Source: Pseudanabaena sp. UBA1465 (GTDB lineage: Bacteria > Cyanobacteriota > Cyanobacteriia > Pseudanabaenales > Pseudanabaenaceae). From it: DNA of 27,689 nt. The position numbers were made by a program, and so were the translations under genes. The stretch's first letter is position 1; each line of letters opens with the position of its first letter. The stretch covers positions 14,805 through 42,493 of the forward strand of contig DCSN01000129.1 in NCBI GenBank assembly GCA_002325645.1, in the 5' to 3' direction. The notes under the pieces were generated by a model, which saw nothing but the letters and a program-made list of their open reading frames with translations, searched no databases and had not been told where the DNA came from. Shown here piece by piece: positions 1 to 8,152 of the stretch.

Positions 1-22
1 CCACAAAAAATTCATTCTTTAT

Positions 23-51
23 TTTACTGTGAGTCCTTTGAATAATATAGT
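23..51 (+). promoter_or_regulatory. Putative sigma70-type promoter of the PPOX flavoprotein gene
   Basis: A TTTACT box (23-28) and a TATAGT box (46-51) are separated by exactly 17 bases and lie about 20 bases before the ATG at 70. This matches the group 1 sigma consensus in spacing and has a good -10 box, but the -35 box is only a partial match. Confidence 0.45.
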
Positions 52-69
52 CTAGGCAGTTTTGTTTTT

Positions 70-657
70 ATGTGGCGATCTCATTTAGCTCGAAGTTTAC
101 ATCAACACCAAGATCAACCTGAAGTCAAGTTCTTGCAACTGGCAACGGTGGGCATAGATCAACGCCCTCGTAATCGCACAGTAGTATTTCGTGGCTTTCT
201 TGAAAATGGCGATCGCTTCCAAACTCCTCTCCAAGATTGCCTCAAAATTGTGGTCGATCGCCGCAGTCAGAAACCTGAACAAATTGCCGAGAATCCTTGG
301 GCAGAAGCTTGCTGGTATTTCACAAAAACGCGATCGCAATTTCGCATCTCAGGTAAATTGCAATTGATCGATCATCAATGTCCAGATTTAGAATTACAAA
401 CTGCTCGCATTGAGACATGGCAAGCCCTTTCCGATCCTGCAAGAATCCAATTTTCTTGGCCGCATCCGAGGGAAGCAAGAATACATTTCTCAAAAACTGA
501 TCCGCCTAATGCTGCACAACCGCTTTCGACTTTTTGTTTACTTTTACTGGAACCGACAGAGGTTGATCGCCTAGAGTTACGCGGCAATCCTCAAAATCGC
601 TGGTTATATCTCCGTGATGAACAGGGAAACTGGACAGAACAAGAAGTTAATCCATAA
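70..657 (+). CDS. Pyridoxamine 5'-phosphate oxidase-like FMN-binding flavoprotein (Alr4036/Npun_F5749 type)
   Basis: This 195-residue protein resembles the cyanobacterial PPOX-type split-barrel flavoproteins (Pyridox_oxase_2 family). The family signature is seen near the N-terminus: a conserved MWRSHL start, then FLQLATVG, then RPRNRTVVFRGF (about residues 21-43). In PPOX proteins this stretch forms the first barrel strands and part of the FMN phosphate site. The C-terminal half has the usual W-rich region with LLLLEP and RLELRG. The length is typical for the family. The substrate is not known; family members bind FMN and may act on small oxidised metabolites, so true PNP oxidase activity (vitamin B6 salvage) should not be assumed. 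The gene stands alone, with its own likely promoter upstream, and converges on bioY across a shared hairpin. Confidence 0.85.
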   Translation: MWRSHLARSLHQHQDQPEVKFLQLATVGIDQRPRNRTVVFRGFLENGDRFQTPLQDCLKIVVDRRSQKPEQIAENPWAEACWYFTKTRSQFRISGKLQLIDHQCPDLELQTARIETWQALSDPARIQFSWPHPREARIHFSKTDPPNAAQPLSTFCLLLLEPTEVDRLELRGNPQNRWLYLRDEQGNWTEQEVNP

Positions 658-710
658 AACCCAGAAGAGCGTACCGCCCGCTACGCGGGCGGTACGCTCT
701 TCTGGGTTTT
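656..710. terminator. Perfect 26-bp hairpin between convergent genes, bidirectional terminator
   Basis: Two perfectly complementary 26-base arms (656-681 and 685-710) flank a TAC loop. The outer ends are AAAA and TTTT, so either strand makes a GC-rich stem followed by a U-run. It overlaps the stop codon of the flavoprotein gene and lies 20 bases past the end of bioY, as expected for a shared terminator. It is also one member of the palindrome family in this window. Confidence 0.8.
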
Positions 711-729
711 AATTATGCTGAACGACTTA

Positions 730-1299
730 TCAGTAAAATAATAGCTTGCGAGAAACCGTCGCAATGACAATCGTGGCACAAACAACTAGAAATTGACCCG
801 ATAAAACTTGAACAGAATATTGCCAAAATGACGACTGGATCGCACTAAAGTTAGGCAATTGGATGGCAACTAAATAAACAATGCCCACTAGATGAATTGC
901 TAACAATCCGCCAATACAACTAATTGCCATGCGTTCTATGCTGGGCGGTCTCAAAAAAGCGAGAAATCCACAAAGCCATCCACCAGGTAAAAATCCTAAT
1001 AAATATCCAAAGGCAGGGGATTTAAGATACATTAGCCCACCGCCTTGATAGAAAACACTAAATCCACTTAAGCCAAGGGTGATGTAAGCAATTTGAGATA
1101 AAAGTGCTGCATTACGTCCGCCCAAACATCCTGTCAAGAGAACTGCGCCAATCTGCATGGTGACGCTGATCGATTCGATCGCGACATTATTTCCCTGACC
1201 TGCAAGGGATGGCAAAAGCATTGAAGGCTGAATAAAAGTACTGGCGATTGTCAGCAACAGTCCAGACAATGCCCACATTAGCTGTAATGGTTTCGGCAC
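730..1299 (-). CDS. bioY: BioY, substrate-binding component of the biotin ECF transporter
   Basis: This 189-residue, very hydrophobic protein has five to six predicted membrane segments. It matches the BioY family: an N-terminal helix, the region VTMQIGAVLLTGCLGG (about residues 46-61) with the loop preceding ALLSQIAYITLGL, and the SPAFGYLLGFLPGGWLCG segment (about 94-111) that is typical of BioY. BioY is the S-component of an energy-coupling-factor transporter in the inner membrane and binds biotin. It can work with shared EcfA/EcfT modules encoded elsewhere; none is in this window. The gene is downstream of the ketoacyl synthase gene on the same strand but is separated from it by a hairpin, so it is probably transcribed on its own. 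Confidence 0.88.
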   Translation of the reverse strand: MPKPLQLMWALSGLLLTIASTFIQPSMLLPSLAGQGNNVAIESISVTMQIGAVLLTGCLGGRNAALLSQIAYITLGLSGFSVFYQGGGLMYLKSPAFGYLLGFLPGGWLCGFLAFLRPPSIERMAISCIGGLLAIHLVGIVYLVAIQLPNFSAIQSSFWQYSVQVLSGQFLVVCATIVIATVSRKLLFY

Positions 1300-1364
1300 A
1301 AATGACTCAGGCAGAAAATAGATGAAGTATAAAATCCTACATGAATTCTGACCAAAAATTATAG

Positions 1365-1393
1365 ATAATAGCGGCGCGATGCGCCGCTATTAT
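1365..1393 (-). terminator. Hairpin at the 3' end of the ketoacyl synthase gene
   Basis: Perfect 13-base arms (1365-1377 and 1381-1393) with core GCGGCGC/GCGCCGC and a GAT loop. It overlaps the stop codon of the synthase gene (1390-1392), so it is probably a terminator or mRNA 3'-end stabiliser for that minus-strand gene. No strong U-run follows. Confidence 0.6.
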
Positions 1394-2589
1394 TGGTATT
1401 GACCAAAAGCCACGATCGCATTTTGTCCGCCGAAGCCAAAACTAAAGTTAAGCGCGTATTGAAGATCGGGCGATCGCGTTGCTTTTTGAATCAGATTAAT
1501 GTTAAAGGCAGGAGTTTGCAGCCCTACGCAAGGAGGCAACAGGCGATCGCGCAAAGCCAATAAACAAACTGCCGCCTCGATCATTCCCGTTGCCCCCAAG
1601 GTATGCCCCGTCGCGCCCTTCGTGGCACTCACCGCACTATCAGCAAAAAATCGTTGAATTAACTCCGCTTCACGCGCATCATTGATCGGTGTCGCGGTTC
1701 CATGCACATTGATATAACCAACTTGGTTGGCATTAATTTGCGATCGCCCTAGACAATCTTGAATGGCGATCGCCGCCATGGCATTATCAGGATTGGGACT
1801 AGTGGCATGATAGGCATCATTGGTAATCCCCCAGCCTAAAACTTCGCCATAAATTCGGCTACCCCTATTTTTTGCCGATTCTAAGGATTCTAAAACTAAA
1901 GCCGCCGCCCCTTCCCCAAGGGCAAAACCCTCGCGCTCCTGACTCATGGGATATACACCTGATGGGGCTAACACCCCAATTTTTTGAAAGCCTGCGATCG
2001 TTAATGGCGTAATCGCGGCATCGGTCGCCCCTGCGATCGCCAGATCGCATTGCCCAGAGCGAATTAATTCACAAGCTTGCGCGATCGACCAGTTGGCAGT
2101 CGCACAGGCTGCCATGGGTGCTAAGACGGGGGCTTGCGTCTGCAATAAATGAGCGATTTGCGCGGATAAATGAGCCGCTTGACAATGCCACCAGTAATTG
2201 GGAAATAGGTTTTGATTGAGCCTTTGATCGGGATGATCTAAAAGTAATTCTAATTCTCTTTGATTGCTGCGACTAGAACCAATTACTAAACCACAATCGG
2301 GTAATGGAAGTTCTAATTTTGCATCAGCGATCGCTTCTAAAACCACATTTTGCAATAAATATTCAGATCTTGTTTGCGATCGAGAAACTTCAGAGAACTG
2401 ATCTAAATCTTCAATACGAGCGATCGGAAGTCGCAATTTTGGGTCAAACTTAATCCCTGATTTACCTTGTAAAAGTTGCTGCCAAGTACTTTCACGATCA
2501 TTCGCGATCGCCGTAATCATCCCAATGCCAGTAACAACAACTGTTGTTTGCTCAGACTCTTTATCCCAAGATTTCATCGACAGTAACAT
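1390..2589 (-). CDS. Beta-ketoacyl-ACP synthase, KAS II (FabF)-like
   Basis: This protein has up to 399 residues and a thiolase-fold condensing-enzyme sequence. The expected Cys-His-His catalytic set is present: Cys162 in AACATAN, His296 in NVHGTATP with the following ND.REA, and His329 in KGATGHTLGATG with Lys324. The C-terminal glycine-rich NFSFGFGGQNA is also present. KAS II enzymes elongate acyl-ACP with malonyl-ACP in cytosolic type II fatty acid synthesis. It is slightly shorter than typical FabF (about 410-415), and the first half diverges from housekeeping FabF, so it may be a second, specialised synthase; that is inference. The start could be Met1 (2589) or Met5 (2577). Either way it overlaps the upstream Uma2 gene by 17-29 bases, which suggests co-transcription. 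Confidence 0.87.
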   Translation of the reverse strand: MLLSMKSWDKESEQTTVVVTGIGMITAIANDRESTWQQLLQGKSGIKFDPKLRLPIARIEDLDQFSEVSRSQTRSEYLLQNVVLEAIADAKLELPLPDCGLVIGSSRSNQRELELLLDHPDQRLNQNLFPNYWWHCQAAHLSAQIAHLLQTQAPVLAPMAACATANWSIAQACELIRSGQCDLAIAGATDAAITPLTIAGFQKIGVLAPSGVYPMSQEREGFALGEGAAALVLESLESAKNRGSRIYGEVLGWGITNDAYHATSPNPDNAMAAIAIQDCLGRSQINANQVGYINVHGTATPINDAREAELIQRFFADSAVSATKGATGHTLGATGMIEAAVCLLALRDRLLPPCVGLQTPAFNINLIQKATRSPDLQYALNFSFGFGGQNAIVAFGQYQ

Positions 2590-3121
2590 TTACATCAGGG
2601 AAAGCAAGAATCGATAAGTTTTGACTGCGATAGAATTTCTGAATTTCTTGATAACCCTCAGTACTAGGGGAACGATAAACTTCTATACAAGCATTATTAA
2701 TATCAACTAACCAAACTTCAATAATGCCATCTTCAGCATAGAGGGGAATTTTTGAATCGCGATCGCTATCAATCGTACTATCGGCAACCTCAATCAAAAG
2801 CAGCACATCTGTCGGTTGTGGATGTCCCGACTCATAGAAATCATCTTTATATCTCAGTAACATGACATCAGGTTCAGGTTCAGATGTATTGTCTAAAGCC
2901 AGAGGGTTTTGAATGCAAATTAACGCTTTACTCCCAAGTTTATAGGCAAACACACGATTACAACGATTTACACAAGCGGCGTGTCTTCTGCTAATTGATG
3001 CCATTTTAATAATTTCTCCTCTAATTAGTTCTACACGCTCATGATCAAATAACCCAGCCTCACCCATTTGCTCATATTCTTTAACAGTGAAGAGGCGTTT
3101 GATTACTGATGTCTTTGGCAT
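2561..3121 (-). CDS. Uma2 family (DUF820) PD-(D/E)XK nuclease-like protein
   Basis: This 186-residue protein belongs to the Uma2/DUF820 family, which is greatly expanded in cyanobacteria and has a restriction-endonuclease fold. Visible family marks are FTVKEYEQM near the start, ERVELIRGEII (about residues 29-39), PEPDVMLL (about 82-89, the first acidic catalytic position), VLLLIEVADST (about 106-116, with the E of the ExK-like motif) and a later K in SKIPLYAEDGI followed by EVWLVDI. The function of the family is unproven; many members are found near mobile elements. An AGG-type site precedes the ATG. It is upstream of, and overlaps, the ketoacyl synthase gene. Confidence 0.9.
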   Translation of the reverse strand: MPKTSVIKRLFTVKEYEQMGEAGLFDHERVELIRGEIIKMASISRRHAACVNRCNRVFAYKLGSKALICIQNPLALDNTSEPEPDVMLLRYKDDFYESGHPQPTDVLLLIEVADSTIDSDRDSKIPLYAEDGIIEVWLVDINNACIEVYRSPSTEGYQEIQKFYRSQNLSILAFPDVNVTVDEILG

Positions 3122-3175
3122 ATTAACCTCCGTAGAATTAGTTGTATTTTAGCTTTTACTAAGTAGGTGCTGTTT

Positions 3176-3212
3176 GAGATGATGCCTCGCGCAAGGCGCG
3201 AGGCATCATCTC
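3176..3212 (-). terminator. Perfect 17-bp hairpin after the Ig-like protein gene
   Basis: Arms 3176-3192 and 3196-3212 are perfectly complementary, with an AAG loop and a CCTCGCGC core. The hairpin begins at the last base of the minus-strand gene that ends at 3212, which suits a terminator for that gene. Confidence 0.65.
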
Positions 3213-4708
3213 TATGGAAACCATCGAGATGATTTGCCATACATGGGCAACACTTCAGGCTGCGGTAAAGTATTGCTATCTGAGGTGCTAATCGGTAGCA
3301 CAATTAATTGGGTTGGGGTTTGAGGCGTTTGCGAACCTCTAGAAGCTTTAGCGGAATCTTCAACAGGTGCTTGAGCAGTAGGAGAATCACCACTACTCGG
3401 AATTGCGGAATTGAGAACGATCGCCTGTCCGTCGGGAGCAATACTAAACTGAATTTCTCTTTGGGTCGGCAATTCAAGAATGCGCTTTAGTTTCCTAGAT
3501 TCTAGATTGATCGCCGCAAGATAGGGCTTCTCTCGAAATATATTTTTGGCAGGATCTTGGTCTACATCGGTGAGTAAGCAATAGAGATTCTTTTCTTGAG
3601 GATCAAACTGAGCGCCCAGAATCGAACCAGTAATTTTCGTAAGTTCCTTTTGTACGCCCTGATTAGTCACTAAATAAAGCGATCGCGTATAGTCCTTATT
3701 AAATTTAATCGTCGCAGCCTGAGTCCCGCTTCTCCCAAAATTTAAAACAGTGCCGAACCTTGGGAGAAAGTCCAACGGTGGGGCTTGCGACTCAAGAGGC
3801 AAAATCGCAACTCCTTCGCCTTGGGCGATCGCCACCGATGCACTGTCGGGCGTAAACATAAAATCACCCCCTGGTTGATTTTCCAATGCTCTGGCGGGTT
3901 GGTTATCTTTGATGAGCCAGAGTCCATAACGTCCAACTTGCTGACGGCTGAGACGCTGTACCAAGATATTTTTGCCGTCGGGTGAGAGATCGAATTTAAA
4001 GTTTTGATAGTCATCGCTACCGAGAATAGGTTTAATTTCAGGTGAATTTGTCGTTAAAAGATCTTCGCGATCGATTCCCGTCGTTACCACATAGAGTTTC
4101 TGGTCAAGTAAGCTCTGCCCCGCCGCTTCGATCGCCCCAAATAGAATTTTTTGGCGATCGGGATAAATCCGAAAATCTAGAACCGTCAGATTAGGAGGTG
4201 TTAAAACTCGCTTTCCCTTTTGTAACACATTGTAAAGCACAAGCCGCCCTTTTTCTTCACCCTCTGAGCCAATATAAGCAAAATAGGGATTTGGGGTTTT
4301 AAAGATACCTGTAAAAGGCTCGATCGCAATTTTTTCCCCCGACTCGTTAGCAAAGCGATCATAGGCATTTTCCAGCTTCAGGGTATAGGACTTGCCATAG
4401 ATTGCAGGTGACAAAGGCGTATAGGACATCCGCCGTGATGACCAACTGATTTTACCTGCGAGGGGTGGCTCAAATTTGAGATTCTGCTCCACGCTTTCAC
4501 GATTCATCGGGCGATTAAAGACCAACGTAAAAGATACATTCGTCGCATCAATTCTTTGCCCTTGCCAACTAAAATCCCGCACCTGTGGGGCAGTGCGATC
4601 GCCAATCCATAGCAATACAGCGATCGCTACACTTAGCAATATTACTAACCCAATCGCAGCGCGATCGATCGGTTGAGAAAACCATTTAAAGCGCGGGCTA
4701 AGTTGCAT
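3212..4708 (-). CDS. Membrane-anchored protein with SbsA-type Ig-like domain and propeller-like region
   Basis: This is a 498-residue protein. A short basic N-terminus is followed by one strong membrane segment (about residues 18-36, AIGLVILLSVAIAVLLWIG). Residues about 55-135 resemble the Ig-like Big_5/SbsA domain (FTLVFNRPMNRESVEQNLKFEP, then ISWSSRRMSYTPLSPAIYGKSYTLKL). The rest contains repeated segments of the form FDLSPDGKNILV, FMFTPDSASVAI and FSIAPDGQAIVL, typical of TolB/WD40-like propeller blades. A Ser/Pro/Thr-rich linker precedes the C-terminus. It is probably held in a membrane with the bulk in the periplasm. No enzymatic motif is seen and the function is unknown. Similar proteins are annotated as hypothetical in cyanobacteria. 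The gene is divergent from the RsbW-like gene. Confidence 0.75.
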   Translation of the reverse strand: MQLSPRFKWFSQPIDRAAIGLVILLSVAIAVLLWIGDRTAPQVRDFSWQGQRIDATNVSFTLVFNRPMNRESVEQNLKFEPPLAGKISWSSRRMSYTPLSPAIYGKSYTLKLENAYDRFANESGEKIAIEPFTGIFKTPNPYFAYIGSEGEEKGRLVLYNVLQKGKRVLTPPNLTVLDFRIYPDRQKILFGAIEAAGQSLLDQKLYVVTTGIDREDLLTTNSPEIKPILGSDDYQNFKFDLSPDGKNILVQRLSRQQVGRYGLWLIKDNQPARALENQPGGDFMFTPDSASVAIAQGEGVAILPLESQAPPLDFLPRFGTVLNFGRSGTQAATIKFNKDYTRSLYLVTNQGVQKELTKITGSILGAQFDPQEKNLYCLLTDVDQDPAKNIFREKPYLAAINLESRKLKRILELPTQREIQFSIAPDGQAIVLNSAIPSSGDSPTAQAPVEDSAKASRGSQTPQTPTQLIVLPISTSDSNTLPQPEVLPMYGKSSRWFP

Positions 4709-4737
4709 GTAAGCTTATTTCACCTAAATTACAGTTG

Positions 4738-4766
4738 GGTAATAAAGTGCGGCGCACTTCATTACC
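4738..4766. repeat. Short hairpin between divergent genes
   Basis: Arms 4738-4750 and 4754-4766 pair with one mismatch around a GGC loop (core AAGTGC/GCACTT). It lies upstream of both flanking genes, so it is not a terminator of either; it may affect the 5' leader or be a stray member of the palindrome family. Confidence 0.5.
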
Positions 4767-4801
4767 AGAATATAGAAGATTTTATCGAAAAAAATTTTTG
4801 T

Positions 4802-4823
4802 CTTCCTTTAAGGAAGGTTTTTT
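4802..4823 (+). terminator. Terminator-like hairpin upstream of a mini-ORF, possible attenuator
   Basis: CTTCCTT (4802-4808) pairs with AAGGAAG (4810-4816) and is followed directly by a run of six T (4818-4823). No plus-strand gene ends here. If transcribed, it would sit in the leader of the mini-ORF at 4851 and the RsbW-like gene at 4999. Confidence 0.4.
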
Positions 4824-4850
4824 CGCTAGAATAAGAGGAGACTCTATTTT

Positions 4851-4889
4851 ATGGCAGTCGCAAGTCATCGCGATCGTAAATTCAGTTGA
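4851..4889 (+). CDS. Possible 12-residue leader ORF ahead of the RsbW-like gene
   Basis: An ATG with a well placed AGAGGAG ribosome-binding site (about 4834-4840, 10 bases upstream) opens a 12-codon frame encoding MAVASHRDRKFS, then TGA. It follows a terminator-like hairpin and precedes the gene at 4999 by about 110 bases. Between them lies an inverted repeat (CTTGCTT at 4900-4906, AAGCAAG at 4946-4952, with extra A/T pairing). This layout could be a translated leader, but such a short frame may be chance. Confidence 0.25.
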   Translation: MAVASHRDRKFS

Positions 4890-4899
4890 TTCTACAGAG

Positions 4900-4952
4900 C
4901 TTGCTTAAAAATTAAATTCTTGGATAAATTCTTAGAAATTTTTTCAAGCAAG
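4900..4952 (+). repeat. Imperfect inverted repeat in the leader of the RsbW-like gene
   Basis: CTTGCTT followed by AAAAATT (4900-4913) pairs with AATTTTTTC and AAGCAAG (about 4937-4952), with a loop of about 23 bases. It could form a stem in the 5' untranslated region of the 4999 gene. Confidence 0.35.
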
Positions 4953-4998
4953 ACCTAAATCAGGCTATAGCAGTTATTTTCAGAGGAGCTAAAAGGGC

Positions 4999-5436
4999 GT
5001 GATTGTGACACCTGTCCGTCCAGTAGGACATAAGTGGAGGAATCTCAGTTTTACTTCAACCCTCTATCTTGCCCCAGTCCTTGACCTGTTGCTAGACGCA
5101 GTACCGTCAGAATGGCAGCCAGAATTACGGTTGGGTTTACAAGAGGCTTTAGTAAACGCGGTAAAACACGGAAACTCGCTTGATCCATGCAAACAAATCA
5201 CAGTGCAATTTTCGATCGTTTCGCAAATGTACTGGTGGATTATTACCGATCAAGGTATCGAGCTGCAATCCTCCGCAGTGGGGCAAGACGAGCCAACTCC
5301 ATGTCATGACTTAGAATGCGGTAGGGGGTTTTATATATTACGAAAAATTTTTGATACGGTGCTATGGGAAAGTGACATCCATCGTTTAACGCTATGCAAA
5401 AAGATTGATCGATTGAGTAAACCGATAATCAAATAG
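4999..5436 (+). CDS. RsbW/SpoIIAB-type ATP-binding protein (anti-sigma kinase family)
   Basis: This 145-residue single-domain GHKL (HATPase_c_2) protein shows the N-box as LQEALVNAVKHGN (about residues 47-59, with the Mg-binding Asn at 53), a G1-like DQGIE (84-88; the usual DxGxG is degraded) and a G2-like CGRGFYILRKIFD (107-119). Proteins of this size with this domain act as anti-sigma factor Ser kinases in partner-switching regulation, where they phosphorylate an STAS anti-anti-sigma factor. In cyanobacteria most targets are unknown. No partner gene is adjacent. The start is GTG, chosen because AGAGGAG (4982-4988) lies about 10 bases before it. The leader is long and structured. Confidence 0.82.
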   Translation: MIVTPVRPVGHKWRNLSFTSTLYLAPVLDLLLDAVPSEWQPELRLGLQEALVNAVKHGNSLDPCKQITVQFSIVSQMYWWIITDQGIELQSSAVGQDEPTPCHDLECGRGFYILRKIFDTVLWESDIHRLTLCKKIDRLSKPIIK

Positions 5437-5454
5437 GCATGACAGTTATACAGC

Positions 5455-5645
5455 GCTTTGAGCCTACTTAAAACCCAGAAAGATTTTTAAAAGCGGCGCA
5501 TCGCGCCGCTTTTACAGCAAAACTCGATCAAACCCGCCACAAGAAGGGTCGCAGGGCGAAGCCCCGCAACGGGTTTTATATTTTAATTTGTGGCGGGTTT
5601 GAAAACAAATTGCTGTAAAAATCTTTCTGTACTACTCAAAGCCTC
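5455..5645. repeat. Nested palindromic element in the 400-base gap before rel
   Basis: Several inverted pairs sit inside one another: 5476-5489 with 5616-5629 (14 bases, perfect), 5513-5520 with 5610-5617, and 5529-5542 with 5588-5601 (14 bases, perfect). There is also a separate hairpin at 5489-5513 (core GCGGCGC/GCGCCGC) and partly matching outer ends (CTTTGAG near 5456 and CTCAAAG near 5635). No open frame is supported. The element fills most of the gene-free stretch 5437-5765 and resembles a MITE or a composite of the local palindrome family. It could also terminate the RsbW-like gene. Confidence 0.65.
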
Positions 5646-5765
5646 AATAGGCTGTAACCCAAACCTTGCGTAGCGAGCAACACGATAATCTTCGGTTTTA
5701 AGTGTACTTATGATTTTTTAATAGTTTTACGTTTTTAAAGCAAATCTAAAGACAAAACAGCATAG

Positions 5766-5794
5766 TTGACATAAAGTTTAAAATAAGGTTATGG
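5766..5794 (+). promoter_or_regulatory. Possible promoter of the rel gene
   Basis: A perfect TTGACA (5766-5771) is followed after 17 bases by TTATGG (5789-5794), about 40 bases before the ATG at 5836. The -10 box is weak. An AAGGGGA ribosome-binding site lies at about 5818-5824. Confidence 0.4.
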
Positions 5795-5835
5795 AAATCT
5801 TATACAACCATCTCTGCTAAGGGGAACTTGAAACT

Positions 5836-8115
5836 ATGACTCCGATGACATTATTAGTTGAACCTCCAGTAGAACGTCTAGGTCAGTCGCTAGATTATGA
5901 ACAGGCGCGACAATGCGATGTGGTAGTGGGTGCTTGGATTCCTGACTGGTTAAGAAGTTGTTGGGAAAAGTCGCAGAGGGGAGAAGATCTAGAAAATGAA
6001 GATGTTATTTGTCGTGCTTTAGATTTTGCCTATCGGTTGCATAGCGGTCAATGTCGGGCTTCGGGAGAACCCTATATACTGCATCCGATCGCCGTTGCCT
6101 CAATTTTGAAGGATTTAGGTGGCAGTAATGCCATGATTGCCGCAGGCTTTTTACATGACGTGGTTGAAGATACCGAAGTATCCTGTGAGCAGATTGAAGA
6201 AAAGTTTGGCAAGGAAGTTAGACAATTGGTTGAGGGGGTCACGAAGTTATCGAAACTGAGTTTTGAGAGTAAAACTGAAAGCCAAGCGGAAAATTTTCGC
6301 CGTATGTTTTTGGCGATGGCGCAGGATATTCGCGTAATTATCGTTAAGCTTGCCGATCGCCTCCACAATATGCGAACTCTGGAACATTTGCGTTCTGAGA
6401 AACAGGTTTTAATTTCTAGAGAAACTAGAGAAATTTTTGCTCCCTTAGCCAATCGTTTAGGCTTAGGACAGATTAAGTGGGAACTCGAAGATATTGCTTT
6501 CAAATACATTGAGCCAGAGCAGTATCAAATGATGGAATCATTGGTTGTGGAAACCCATGAAAGCCGTCATGAGCAATTAACAGAAGTGACGCGGATATTA
6601 GGCGATCGCCTTGCATCAATGGGTTTAGAAAATTTTGAGATTAGCGGTAGACCGAAGCATCTCTATGGCATTTATCGCAAGATGGAACGCCAGAAAAAGC
6701 AGTATAACGAGATTTACGACATTCAAGCTGTGCGCGTAATTGTGAATAGCAAAGAAGAATGTTATCGAGTTCTGGCAGTTGTCCATGATCATTTCTGTCC
6801 GATCCCTGGGCGCTTCAAAGATTATATTGGCTTACCCAAACCTAACCGCTATCAGTCGCTCCATACGGCGGTAATTGGACCAAAGGGACAACCCGTAGAA
6901 GTGCAAATTCGCACATGGGAAATGCATCATATCGCCGATTATGGAATTGCCGCCCATTGGAAATATAAGGAAAGTAATTCTGTCAGTAAGCCACTGAAGG
7001 GGGATGATCAGAAATTTACTTGGCTGCGCCAGTTGGTGGAATGGCAGCGCGAAATGAAAGATCCTCAAGAATATTTGGATAGTGTCAAGGAGGATCTATT
7101 TGATAGTGAGGTTTATGTATTTAGTCCAAAGGGAGATGTGTACTGTTTACCGAGGGGAGCAACGCCTGTAGATTTTGCCTATCGTGTGCATACGGAAGTA
7201 GGTAATCATTGCTCAGGGGCTTTGGTAAATGGTGTGATGGTTCCATTGCAGCGTCCGCTTAAGCATGGCGATATTGTCACGATTCTCACTCAAAACAATG
7301 CTCATCCTAGTACTGACTGGATTAATTTTGTCGCTACTAGTTCCGCCAAATCAAGGATTCGTCAATGGTTTAAGCGATCGCGCCGTGAGGAAAATCTGAC
7401 TCTCGGTCGTAGTGCTTTAGAGCGAGAATTGGGTAAGAGTGGTTTAGAAGCTCTCTTCAAATCTGATCAGATGCTCAAGCTTGCCGAGCGATGTAATTAT
7501 CATAACGTGGAGGATTTGATTGCGGGAATTGGCTATGGTGAAACCTCTGTAAATGCGGTAGTTAATAAACTGCGTGAGCATCAGCATAGTGAAAAATATT
7601 TTAATCCTCAGAAGTATGAAGCACGCCATGATCATAATCACGCCCATAACCATAATTCTAAATCTCCTATCTTGGGACTAGAAGGAATGGTCTACTCGAT
7701 CGCGGGTTGCTGTGCGCCACTTCCAGGGGAACCGATTACGGGTGTTGTCGCTCTTGGTAGCAATCGTGGCATTACGATCCATCGCAATGATTGCAATAAT
7801 TTAGCGAATATTCCTAGCGATCGACTACTCCATGTGGCTTGGAATCAGCAGAAAGAGCATGATCATGTTGTCACCTATCCCATCGATATTCGGGTGGAAA
7901 CCATCGATCGCGTCGGCGTATTACGCGATATCTTGACCCGTCTATCGGACAATAAAATTAATGTGCGTAAGGCAAATGTCCAGACTAAAAAAGGAAAAGC
8001 TGCCATTATTGATTTAAGTATTGATATTAGCGATCGTAATCAATTTGACCGCGTTTGCAGCCAGATCAAGAAAATGTGCGACACTCTCTCTGTTTCGCGT
8101 CTGGTTGCTGAATAA
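5836..8115 (+). CDS. rel: Bifunctional (p)ppGpp synthetase/hydrolase, RelA/SpoT homologue
   Basis: This 759-residue long RSH protein makes and degrades the alarmone (p)ppGpp in the cytosol. The order is classical. First is an HD hydrolase domain, with His69, His83 (LHPIAV) and the HDxxED motif HDVVED at 107-112. Next is the synthetase domain, starting near YGIYRKMERQ, with RFKD (the RxKD signature of bifunctional enzymes), then YQSLHT and VEVQIRT. Then come a TGS domain (starting VYVFSPKGDVY), a zinc-finger/RIS-like region with AGCCAPLPGEPITG, and a C-terminal ACT domain (about 685-755). Both catalytic halves look intact, so it should be able to do both reactions. An unusual His/Asn-rich stretch (about residues 596-608) lies before the RIS region. 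The gene is monocistronic, flanked by palindromic elements. Confidence 0.95.
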   Translation: MTPMTLLVEPPVERLGQSLDYEQARQCDVVVGAWIPDWLRSCWEKSQRGEDLENEDVICRALDFAYRLHSGQCRASGEPYILHPIAVASILKDLGGSNAMIAAGFLHDVVEDTEVSCEQIEEKFGKEVRQLVEGVTKLSKLSFESKTESQAENFRRMFLAMAQDIRVIIVKLADRLHNMRTLEHLRSEKQVLISRETREIFAPLANRLGLGQIKWELEDIAFKYIEPEQYQMMESLVVETHESRHEQLTEVTRILGDRLASMGLENFEISGRPKHLYGIYRKMERQKKQYNEIYDIQAVRVIVNSKEECYRVLAVVHDHFCPIPGRFKDYIGLPKPNRYQSLHTAVIGPKGQPVEVQIRTWEMHHIADYGIAAHWKYKESNSVSKPLKGDDQKFTWLRQLVEWQREMKDPQEYLDSVKEDLFDSEVYVFSPKGDVYCLPRGATPVDFAYRVHTEVGNHCSGALVNGVMVPLQRPLKHGDIVTILTQNNAHPSTDWINFVATSSAKSRIRQWFKRSRREENLTLGRSALERELGKSGLEALFKSDQMLKLAERCNYHNVEDLIAGIGYGETSVNAVVNKLREHQHSEKYFNPQKYEARHDHNHAHNHNSKSPILGLEGMVYSIAGCCAPLPGEPITGVVALGSNRGITIHRNDCNNLANIPSDRLLHVAWNQQKEHDHVVTYPIDIRVETIDRVGVLRDILTRLSDNKINVRKANVQTKKGKAAIIDLSIDISDRNQFDRVCSQIKKMCDTLSVSRLVAE

Positions 8116-8152
8116 TGGCTAGCAATATTTATTTTGCTATATTTTTTATGCT

